A DNA stretch of 64,000 nucleotides, from NCBI RefSeq assembly GCF_025060755.1, contig NZ_JANYUY010000003.1, positions 62,001-126,000 on the forward strand, given 5' to 3'. Source of the DNA: Paenibacillus doosanensis (GTDB taxonomy: Bacteria; Bacillota; Bacilli; Paenibacillales; NBRC-103111). The position numbers and the translations under genes are program-made. Below the pieces are notes generated by a model that saw nothing but the letters and a program-made list of their open reading frames with translations, did no database searches and had not been told where the DNA came from. Within the stretch, counting starts at the first letter, position 1. Each line of letters opens with the position of its first letter. Below, piece by piece: positions 9,453-16,985 of this stretch.

Positions 9453-10663
9453 ATATTTTGGTCATTAACGCGGGAAGCTCGTCGCTCAAATTCCAGCTGT
9501 TCAATATGAACGACGAGTCGGTGCTTGCCAAAGGCAAGGTCGAGCGAATCGGCATGGATTCCTCTTTGGTCTGCTATGAACCGGCGGGGAAGCCGGAAGA
9601 GCAGGAAGTGGCGGAAATTTTGGAGCATACGACGGCGGTTCGCAAGGTGCTGCAGATGCTCGTGCACAAGCGGCACGGCGTGCTGGAATCGATTGATGAA
9701 ATCGATGCCGTAGGCCATCGGGTCGTCCATGGAGGGGAATCGTTCCCAAGCTCCGTTATCGTCGACGAGGATGTCAAGCGTGAAATCCGGCGGTTGTTCG
9801 ATCTGGCTCCGCTGCATAATCCGGCTCATATGCTCGGCATCAATGCGGTGGAGGAAAATTTGCCGCAGACGCCGCAAGTCGTCGTGTTCGATACGGCGTT
9901 CCATCAGTCGATGCCGGCCGCATCGTATTTGTATCCGATTCCGATGGTGCTGTACAGGAAGCATAAAATCCGCCGCTACGGCTTCCACGGGACGTCCCAC
10001 GCGTATGTCAGCGACAGGGCGGCCAAGCTGCTGCAGAAGCCGCTCGATCAGCTGAAGCTGATTACTTGCCATATCGGCAACGGGGCGAGCTGCACCGCCG
10101 TATGGAACGGCAAATCCTACGATACGAGCATGGGAATGACGCCGCTGGAAGGTCTTATGATGGGCACACGCAGCGGAGACATCGATCCGGCGATCGTGCC
10201 TTATGCCATGGGCAAAGAGGACTTGACGCTCGGGGAAGTGAACTCGATGCTGAATAAACATAGCGGTTTGATTGCGATATCAGGTATTAGCAGCGACATG
10301 AGGGAAATACTGGAGGCTATGGAAGCGGGCGACCGGGGTGCCAAGCTGGCGTTTGATATGTACGAATACCGGCTGCGCAAATATATCGGCGCTTATGCGG
10401 CGGCGATGAACGGGGTGGACGCGATCGTATTCACCGCCGGCGTCGGGGAAAATTCGGCTGCGCTTCGAGGCGCCGTATGCGGCAATTTGACGTTTCTCGG
10501 CATCGAGTTTGACGAGGCGGCCAATCTTAGCCGGGACCGGGGGGAGCGGCGCATTACAACCGAGGCTTCCCGCGTACAGGTGCTGGTCATTCCGACGAAC
10601 GAAGAGCTGGTCATCGCCCGCGATACGCATGAGCTCATATTAGCTCGCACCAATGTAGTATAA
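9449..10663 (+). CDS. ackA: acetate kinase
   Basis: Interconverts acetate + ATP and acetyl phosphate + ADP. The 404-aa protein has both family signatures: NAGSSSLKFQLF at the N-terminus and DTAFHQSMP near residue 150. It also has GHRVVHGGE, the nucleotide-binding HIGNGASCTAV near 210, GTRSGDIDPA and FTAGVGENSA near 330. Start overlaps the preceding dehydrogenase stop (ATGA). No phosphotransacetylase gene is adjacent. Confidence 0.97.
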   Translation: MNILVINAGSSSLKFQLFNMNDESVLAKGKVERIGMDSSLVCYEPAGKPEEQEVAEILEHTTAVRKVLQMLVHKRHGVLESIDEIDAVGHRVVHGGESFPSSVIVDEDVKREIRRLFDLAPLHNPAHMLGINAVEENLPQTPQVVVFDTAFHQSMPAASYLYPIPMVLYRKHKIRRYGFHGTSHAYVSDRAAKLLQKPLDQLKLITCHIGNGASCTAVWNGKSYDTSMGMTPLEGLMMGTRSGDIDPAIVPYAMGKEDLTLGEVNSMLNKHSGLIAISGISSDMREILEAMEAGDRGAKLAFDMYEYRLRKYIGAYAAAMNGVDAIVFTAGVGENSAALRGAVCGNLTFLGIEFDEAANLSRDRGERRITTEASRVQVLVIPTNEELVIARDTHELILARTNVV

Positions 10664-10699
10664 TCATTTAAGTCCAAATAGAGGAAGGATGGTCTTGCA

Positions 10700-11998
10700 A
10701 TGAGCCGACAATTATCGATGATTCGCGATGTCGACCGGCATAAAGACGGTACGGTCACTATCGGCTGCTGGCTGCATAATAAACGGTCGAGCGGGAAAAT
10801 CCAGTTTTTGCAGCTGCGGGACGGCTCCGGATTTATTCAGGCTGTCGTCGTCAAGAGCGAGGTAGCGCCGGAAGTATGGGAAGCGGCGGGCAAGCTGACG
10901 CAGGAAAGCTCGCTGTACGTAACCGGCACCGTGAGGGAGGATTCGCGCAGCAAGAGCGGGTACGAGCTGACGGTAACCGGGGTCGAGATTATCCAGATTT
11001 CCTCGGATTATCCGATCACTCCCAAAGAGCACGGCGTCGATTATTTGATGGACCATCGTCATCTGTGGATTCGTTCGCCGCGGCAGCGGGCCATTCTCGT
11101 CATTCGGGCGCAAATTATCCGGGCGATCCAGCAGTTTTTCGATGAGCGCGGCTTTCATCTGGTCGATCCGCCGATTTTGACGCCTTCCTCCTGCGAAGGC
11201 ACGACCAATTTGTTTCATACCAAATATTTTGACGAAGACGCCTATTTGACGCAAAGCGGTCAGCTCTATATGGAAGCGGCGGCGATGGCTTTGGGTCGGG
11301 TGTATTCCTTCGGACCGACCTTCCGCGCGGAAAAGTCGAAGACGAGGCGTCACCTGATCGAATTTTGGATGATTGAGCCTGAGATGGCTTTCGTCACTCA
11401 TGAAGAAAATTTGGAAATACAGGAGCAATTCGTATCCTCGATCGTGCAATCCGTGCTTGCCCACTGCCGTAGGGAGCTGGAGGTGCTGGAGCGCGATACG
11501 TCGAAACTTGAGAAAATCCAGGCTCCGTTCCCGCGGATCACTTACGACGAAGCGGTCGAGTTTCTCCAAAAGAACGGCCACGAATTCGAATGGGGCGAAG
11601 ATTTCGGCGCGCCGCATGAAACGGCCATCGCGGAGCAGTACGAGACGCCGGTATTTATTACCTGCTATCCTACGGAAATAAAGGCGTTCTATATGAAGCC
11701 CGATCCGGATCGTCCGGAAGTGGTGCTGTGCGCCGATATGATCGCTCCCGAAGGATACGGGGAAATTATCGGGGGGAGCCAGCGGATCGACGATCCGGAG
11801 TTGATGGAAGAACGGTTCGCGCAGCATGAGCTGTCCAAAGAAGCTTATCAATGGTATATGGATTTGCGCAAGTACGGCAGCGTTCCGCATTCGGGGTTTG
11901 GTCTCGGGCTGGAGCGTACGGTGGCGTGGATTTGCGGGCTGGATCATGTGCGGGAGACGATTCCATTCCCGAGATTATTGTACCGCCTGTACCCATAA
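10700..11998 (+). CDS. asnS: asparagine--tRNA ligase
   Basis: Class IIb aminoacyl-tRNA synthetase charging tRNA-Asn; 432 aa. The N-terminal OB-fold anticodon-binding domain (about 1-105) starts [20 protein letters not shown]. The catalytic domain shows motif 2 as [16 protein letters not shown] and motif 3 as [13 protein letters not shown]. The fit to AsnRS rather than AspRS comes from overall similarity and from dnaD as neighbour, the same order as asnS-dnaD in Bacillus. ATG is preceded by AGGAAGGATGG. Confidence 0.95.
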   Translation: MSRQLSMIRDVDRHKDGTVTIGCWLHNKRSSGKIQFLQLRDGSGFIQAVVVKSEVAPEVWEAAGKLTQESSLYVTGTVREDSRSKSGYELTVTGVEIIQISSDYPITPKEHGVDYLMDHRHLWIRSPRQRAILVIRAQIIRAIQQFFDERGFHLVDPPILTPSSCEGTTNLFHTKYFDEDAYLTQSGQLYMEAAAMALGRVYSFGPTFRAEKSKTRRHLIEFWMIEPEMAFVTHEENLEIQEQFVSSIVQSVLAHCRRELEVLERDTSKLEKIQAPFPRITYDEAVEFLQKNGHEFEWGEDFGAPHETAIAEQYETPVFITCYPTEIKAFYMKPDPDRPEVVLCADMIAPEGYGEIIGGSQRIDDPELMEERFAQHELSKEAYQWYMDLRKYGSVPHSGFGLGLERTVAWICGLDHVRETIPFPRLLYRLYP

Positions 11999-12116
11999 GA
12001 GACTTCCTCCCGGTATGCGGATAAGCCGTGTTCGGCAGGTAAGCCGGCACTCAGCGGCATAGAACATCATGAATAGCATAGAACGGTTTAAGCTGTTGTT
12101 GGGAGAGGTGAAACGG

Positions 12117-12782
12117 ATGAAGCAATACGGCAATGAAGCGCTGGAGCTGCAGGCCGCCTTTATGGCCGGCTGGCGCGAAGGCAGTATAGGGATACCCTAT
12201 TTATTGTTGAAGCATTATCATCAGCTGAAGCTGACGGAAGTCGACGTGTTGTTGATGATTCACGTCATGGCGTTTATGGAGAAGGAGCATAAGGAGTTTC
12301 CTACGCTGGAAGAGCTGCAGGAGCGGATGAGCGTGTCCGCGGAGAAGGTTATCGCCTCGCTGCAAAAGCTGCTGAAGGACGGACTGCTGGCGATTGACGA
12401 GGCCGTCGATCACCAGAACGGAATTCATTATGAGAAATACAATTTTAATCCGCTGTTCGAAAAGCTGGCCGCTTGCTGGTACGAGCAGGAACAGCAGCGC
12501 AAGAAGCCCGAGGAGCCGGCGGTCCGCAACGATATTTTCTCGGTGTTCGAGAAAGAATTCGGGCGGCCGTTAACTCCGATGGAGCTGGAGTCGATCACGG
12601 GCTGGCTGGATAAGGACCGCTATCCGGAAGAGCTGATTATGGCTGGACTAAAGGAAGCGGTGTTTGCGGGCAAGGTTCACTTCCGCTACATCGACCGCAT
12701 TTTGCTGGAATGGAGCCGCAACCGCATTACGACGGTGGAACAGGCGAAGGAGCATTCGCAGAAGTTCAGATCGATGCGGTAG
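12117..12782 (+). CDS. dnaD: DnaD replication initiation/primosome protein
   Basis: 221-aa protein of the DnaD family, which acts with DnaA, DnaB and DnaI in loading the replicative helicase at oriC and restart sites. The N-terminal winged-helix domain begins SIGIPYLLLKHYHQLKLTEVD. The C-terminal DnaD domain contains the block VFEKEFGRPLTPMELE and ends FRYIDRILLEWSRN...TTVEQAKEHSQKFR, close to the B. subtilis protein. The start at 12117 has GGGAGAGGTG 6 nt upstream; an ATG at 12069 has none. Bacillus carries nth next, but here a terminator follows instead. Confidence 0.93.
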   Translation: MKQYGNEALELQAAFMAGWREGSIGIPYLLLKHYHQLKLTEVDVLLMIHVMAFMEKEHKEFPTLEELQERMSVSAEKVIASLQKLLKDGLLAIDEAVDHQNGIHYEKYNFNPLFEKLAACWYEQEQQRKKPEEPAVRNDIFSVFEKEFGRPLTPMELESITGWLDKDRYPEELIMAGLKEAVFAGKVHFRYIDRILLEWSRNRITTVEQAKEHSQKFRSMR

Positions 12783-12844
12783 CGGATTACGGATGCCGTT
12801 CGAAGCCGGCCGGGCATCCAGAGGATTGAAACGACATTGAAAAA

Positions 12845-12880
12845 AACCTTTCGGGCTTGCGGGCTCGAAAGGTTTTTTGC
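12845..12880 (+). terminator. rho-independent terminator after dnaD
   Basis: AACCTTTCG / CGAAAGGTT stem (12845-12853 with 12866-12874) followed by T-rich DNA; a run of A lies on the other side, so it may work both ways. Confidence 0.88.
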
Positions 12881-13088
12881 TGTTGTTTTAAAAAAAAGGG
12901 GGGAACGCCGACTGCGCATGCGAAAGCATCTTTCGGATCGCTCTTGTTCCCGGATTTCTTGAATAGGTAAGCCCGTGAAACGGGGGAAATCCGGGAACAA
13001 AGGCGAACGCTAAAGCTTCTCCAGATTGCTCTCGCTTAGCGAAGCCCGCTTTTTACCGGGCTTTTAAAAGCATCCGGCTCAGCGGCCT
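12881..13088. repeat. intergenic stretch with long inverted repeat
   Basis: No gene is seen here. A perfect 14-nt inverted repeat, TTGTTCCCGGATTT (12944-12957) and AAATCCGGGAACAA (12987-13000), encloses a second hairpin CCCG-TGAAA-CGGG. A third hairpin AAGCCCG/CGGGCTT is at 13042-13063. None has a proper T-run for the plus strand. They could be a REP-like element or a composite terminator for the convergent genes dnaD and the secreted protein. Confidence 0.6.
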
Positions 13089-14816
13089 TTATTGCAGACT
13101 GAGTGTGATCGTACCGTTTTCTTCGGTTGAGGAAGCTTTTAAAATTTCCGTAAAGAAGGAGGCGGGAACGAGCAGGCTGCCTTCCTGGCTAATATACGGA
13201 GCCGCTCCTAAAGCTGCGGGGTCCGCTTTATCGGCCGCATATTTATCTTCCCCGACCGTAATTACGGCCAGTTGGTTTCCGCGGATCAGCTCCGCCCTCT
13301 GGTATTGGTCATACCAAGTGACCGTATAGCCCAATGCTTCGGCTATGCCGCGAAGCGGAGCCATCGCGACGCCGTCGCTGCCGGTGACGAGAGCAAACTC
13401 CTGACCGTTCGCAGCAGCCTTTGTCGGCTTCGCGCTTCCGGTCCCGGGTTGGCCGCCGTGGACGGCGATACGAAATTCCGGCGCTCCGGCCGCATAAGGA
13501 GCGATTTCGTATTGGCCGAACACGATGACGGCTTCGCCGTTTTCAATGTAAAACGTCTGCGTATCCGTGATCCCTTTAAACGCGTCCGCAAAATAATTTT
13601 CCGGAGCTTTGGCGATTTCCGCCTGAATGATCGGGTTGATGACGTCCTGGTACTTGTCTCCGAACAGATCGTTAAGCCCGATGCTTGATGCCGTCTCTTT
13701 GTCGGAGACGTTGTAGGTGTCGATGCGGGTGCCTCCGTGAGCTCCGCCGGTATACACATAAGTGGACAGCTTGAGCGAAAACCGGTCGTTATTGGCGCTT
13801 CCGCCGTCCGATTTGATCTCGTATGTAACCGTGATGTCGTAAGGGCGGAACTCGTAGCCGTTTTGTTTGGCGTCGGCCGCGCCTTCCTTCGCTTGCGATG
13901 CGATGCTGTCCAAATCCTTCATCGCGGTTTGCTCCAGCATGTCATTGAACTTCGCCTCATATTGCTTATCCTTCAACCCGGAGATGACGGGAATGCTTAG
14001 ATCGGCGGTATATTCATCGGTTTCTTGCTGAACTTTTTTGGAGGTCACGCGGATCAGCGAGTCCGTTAGTCCCGCTTCGGCCGGAATGGCGATGCGGAAT
14101 TCGGGGCTTCCCGACGCGTAAGGCGCAATTTCGTATTGGCTGAACACGATGACCGCTTCCCCGTTCTCAATGTAAAACGTCTGGTCATCCGCGATCCCCT
14201 TGAAAGGCTCGGAGAAATATTTGTCCGGATCTTTGGCGATATCGGCCTGGATGCGCTCATTGATGATCGACTTATACTGATCGCCGAACAATGCCTTCAA
14301 TTCGATAGCGTCCGCTTGGCTGCGGTCCGACACATTATAAGTATCGATTCGGGTCAGCCCATGCGCCCCTCCCGTGAATACGTAGGTGGACATTTTAATG
14401 GAGAGAACGCCGCTGCTGTTCGTTTTCACTTCGTAGCTGACATACAGCTCGTACGGATGAAACTCGTAGCCGCTTTGTTTGCTGTTCGCGGCGTCCTCGT
14501 GCGCTTTGGCTTTCAAGTCTTCGAGCTCTTTCAGCGCGCTTGCGGAAATGTCGTTGTTCAGCTTGGTTTGATAGGCGGTGTCCTTCATCCCCTCGATGAC
14601 CGGAACGCTCAGATCGGCGGTATACTCGCTCGTATGCTCTTGGGTTGCATTCGGCTTGACCTGAATATGGGAAGCATTCGCAGGAACGGATGCGGAGACA
14701 ACCGCCGGAGCGGATACGGGTACCGCGGCAGCGGGAGCGGCCAGTACGCTGGACGAATACGATGCAAGCAAGCATCCGGCAATGCTTAAAGACAATAATT
14801 TAAATGGCGTTTTCAT
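13089..14816 (-). CDS. secreted protein: two DUF4163/DUF3298-like units plus stalk domain
   Basis: 575 aa with a Sec signal peptide (MKTPFKLLSLSIAGCLLASYSSSVLA). Two tandem copies of about 200 residues follow, each with SEYTADLSVPVIEG-type starts, a TGGAH motif, and YIENGEAVIVFSQYEIAPYA-type ends. This matches the DUF4163 + DUF3298 pair known from RsiV and PdaC. The last 110 residues form a copper-amine-oxidase N-terminal (stalk) domain (GVAMAPLRGIAEALGYTVTWY). RsiV-type domains can bind lysozyme, and PdaC carries this module beside a deacetylase, so a cell-wall role is possible but not shown. AGGAGGT lies 8 nt from the start. It is divergent from the exporter operon at 15041. Confidence 0.88.
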   Translation of the reverse strand: MKTPFKLLSLSIAGCLLASYSSSVLAAPAAAVPVSAPAVVSASVPANASHIQVKPNATQEHTSEYTADLSVPVIEGMKDTAYQTKLNNDISASALKELEDLKAKAHEDAANSKQSGYEFHPYELYVSYEVKTNSSGVLSIKMSTYVFTGGAHGLTRIDTYNVSDRSQADAIELKALFGDQYKSIINERIQADIAKDPDKYFSEPFKGIADDQTFYIENGEAVIVFSQYEIAPYASGSPEFRIAIPAEAGLTDSLIRVTSKKVQQETDEYTADLSIPVISGLKDKQYEAKFNDMLEQTAMKDLDSIASQAKEGAADAKQNGYEFRPYDITVTYEIKSDGGSANNDRFSLKLSTYVYTGGAHGGTRIDTYNVSDKETASSIGLNDLFGDKYQDVINPIIQAEIAKAPENYFADAFKGITDTQTFYIENGEAVIVFGQYEIAPYAAGAPEFRIAVHGGQPGTGSAKPTKAAANGQEFALVTGSDGVAMAPLRGIAEALGYTVTWYDQYQRAELIRGNQLAVITVGEDKYAADKADPAALGAAPYISQEGSLLVPASFFTEILKASSTEENGTITLSLQ

Positions 14817-15040
14817 GGTATATACCTCCTGTATGAATTAGATCGTCATACGGCCATTATAGCCAAAGACATCCTATATTTGGTTACGCGGAAGTTACAA
14901 TTCCGGCACATCGGTTTTTCGAAAAATAAACTTTTTCATCGGAAAGTGTAACCTTTTGCGGTTATCCTTCGTCTATAATTTGGAAGTATTGGGTTTGATA
15001 GATACATAGAGTCGAGTTGACAATTAGTAGGAGGGTCATC

Positions 15041-15901
15041 ATGCTTGGTTGGCTTCGCCCCAAAAACAAAAGCTTGCCGGCCGACGGCAGCGTCGAGGAA
15101 CAGCCTCGGGCCGCCGCCGATGGCGAGCCGGACGCGCGGTTGATACATACTGAAGCAATTGCCGAGTCATCGCCGTCTTCATTCGAACGCAGCTTTGCGG
15201 AAGCGGAGGACTCCGCCGATTTAACGATACCGCTGCTGACGGTAACCGGAGTCGAGCGTTCCTTTCCGGTGGGAGGGCAGCAACTGCACGTGCTGAAGGG
15301 CATTAACATGTCGCTTTATCCGCGAAAGCTGATTATGCTGAAAGGGCGTTCCGGTTCCGGGAAAACGACGCTGCTGAACTTGATCGGAGGACTCGATCAG
15401 CCGAACAAAGGCGAAATCGTGTTCAAGGAGCACCCGTTTCATTTGTGCAGCGACGATCAGCGGACGCAAATTCGCCGCAAGGAAATTGGATTTATTTTCC
15501 AATCATTCGCTTTGATGCCGCTGCTTTCCGCTTGGGAGAACGTGGAGCTGGCGCTCCGTATGGCGGACGTGCCGCGATCCGAGTGGAAGCAGCGGGCTGC
15601 GCACTGCCTTGAACTTGTCGGCTTAAGCAGACGGATGCATCACCGTCCGTTCGAGCTGTCCGGCGGGGAGCAGCAGCGCGTCGCCATCGCCAAGGCGATT
15701 GCGCATCGGCCGAGTCTGCTGCTCGCCGACGAGCCGACGGCAGAGCTCGATTCGCAAATGGGAGCCCAGGTTATGTCGGTGTTTCGCGACATCATTGAGA
15801 CCGAGAAGGTGACCATATGCATGACAACACACGATCCGACAATTATGGAGGTTGCTGACCATGTATTCGAAATGGTGGATGGAAAGTTCATCAACACGTA
15901 G
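15041..15901 (+). CDS. ABC transporter ATP-binding protein (MacB/LolD type)
   Basis: 286-aa ATPase of the MacB/LolD/FtsE class. Walker A GRSGSGKTT lies near residue 103, signature LSGGEQQR near 205, Walker B LLLADEPT near 226 and the switch His in TTHD near 256. An unusual acidic, low-complexity N-terminal extension of about 65 residues precedes the first strand. The ATG at 15041 follows AGGAGGG. The downstream adaptor gene starts inside this gene (overlap 41 nt), so ATPase, adaptor and permease are coupled. A TATAAT at 14974-14979 is a possible -10. Confidence 0.92.
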   Translation: MLGWLRPKNKSLPADGSVEEQPRAAADGEPDARLIHTEAIAESSPSSFERSFAEAEDSADLTIPLLTVTGVERSFPVGGQQLHVLKGINMSLYPRKLIMLKGRSGSGKTTLLNLIGGLDQPNKGEIVFKEHPFHLCSDDQRTQIRRKEIGFIFQSFALMPLLSAWENVELALRMADVPRSEWKQRAAHCLELVGLSRRMHHRPFELSGGEQQRVAIAKAIAHRPSLLLADEPTAELDSQMGAQVMSVFRDIIETEKVTICMTTHDPTIMEVADHVFEMVDGKFINT

Positions 15902-16985
15902 GAGGAGGAGCAAGACGAAGCCGCTGCTGGTCGCATGCATGGCCGCGGCTTTGGCGGTCAGCTCGGGCTGCTCTTTGCTGCCGAAGGAGGCGGAAGAGGA
16001 GACGCTGCCTGTCGTAACTCCCCCGAAGCTGTCCAAGAAGCCGGAGTACGCGGTGAAGACCGAAACGCTGGAGACGAAGGTACGCGGGTCGGGAAGACTG
16101 ATGGGGACCAAAGAGGAAGATTTGTATTTTACCGACGAAGAGAGCAGAAGAATCAAAGCGATTAATGTCAAAACGGGCGATCACGTCGAGCAGGGCCAAG
16201 TAATTGCCGAGCTGGACGTCACCGAGCTGGAAAGCCAGCTGAAGCAGAAAAGGCTGCAAACCCGCCGGGATGAGCTGACGATGATCGAGACGCTGCGCAA
16301 AGCCGACGAGATGAGCGCCGAGGATATCGAGAAGGCGAAGATCGATTTCGAGCTGAAGCGCGAGGATCTGAGCAAGCTGGAGAACACCATAGCCAACGCC
16401 AAGCTGACGGCGCCTTATGCCGGCACGATCGTATCCCTCTATTTGCAAAAGGGCGATACCGCCAAAGCCTACGACGCGGTAGCCACGATAGCCGACTTGA
16501 ATCAGCTGACCGTGGTCGCGAGCTTGAGTGCGGACGACTTGAAGAAGGTCGCCATCGGCATGGAGGCGGTCGTCGATATCAACTCGGCTGGCCAGCATAA
16601 AGGCAAGGTGCTGCAGCTGCCGAATCCGAAGACGGACGACAACAACAATAACGGAAACAACGGGTATTACGGCGGGCAGAACGGCAGCGGTCAGCAAAAA
16701 CAGCCGGATTCCATCGACAACTATTTGGTCGTTCAGCTCGATCCGTTTCCTGAAGGCCTGAACCGGGGGACGCCGCTCAGCGTGTCCATTATTACTCAAC
16801 GCAAGGAAAATGCGGTCGTTATTCCGCTCTCGACCCTGCGATCGTACTCGGGCAGAAATTACGTGCAGGTTGTGGACGATCAAGGGAACAAGAAGGAAGT
16901 GGATGTCGAGATCGGCCAGCAAACGTCGACGGAAGTGGAAATCCTGAAAGGACTAACGCCGGGGCAGAAGGTTGTGGGACGCTAA
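15861..16985 (+). CDS. exporter adaptor lipoprotein (MFP/RND-adaptor family)
   Basis: 374-aa membrane-fusion-type protein. A basic N-terminus and hydrophobic stretch lead to the lipobox AVSSGC (cysteine near residue 36), so it is a lipoprotein anchored outside the membrane. The barrel-sandwich halves are seen at YAVKTETLETKVRGSGRL and APYAGTIVSLYLQKGD, with a coiled-coil hairpin between (about 120-180). An Asn/Gly/Gln-rich insert (about residues 258-285) interrupts the beta-barrel part. ATG at 15861 has GGAGG 9 nt upstream, inside the ATPase gene. It is the bridge between permease and extracellular parts of a MacAB-like system. Confidence 0.92.
   Translation: MYSKWWMESSSTRRRRSKTKPLLVACMAAALAVSSGCSLLPKEAEEETLPVVTPPKLSKKPEYAVKTETLETKVRGSGRLMGTKEEDLYFTDEESRRIKAINVKTGDHVEQGQVIAELDVTELESQLKQKRLQTRRDELTMIETLRKADEMSAEDIEKAKIDFELKREDLSKLENTIANAKLTAPYAGTIVSLYLQKGDTAKAYDAVATIADLNQLTVVASLSADDLKKVAIGMEAVVDINSAGQHKGKVLQLPNPKTDDNNNNGNNGYYGGQNGSGQQKQPDSIDNYLVVQLDPFPEGLNRGTPLSVSIITQRKENAVVIPLSTLRSYSGRNYVQVVDDQGNKKEVDVEIGQQTSTEVEILKGLTPGQKVVGR

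Noticed and set aside
9425-10261. 278-aa open frame on the minus strand
   Set aside because: Antisense to ackA and the preceding dehydrogenase end; no start signal.
10712-11947. 411-aa open frame on the minus strand
   Set aside because: Antisense to asnS, with no family pattern; a by-product of GC-rich codon third positions.
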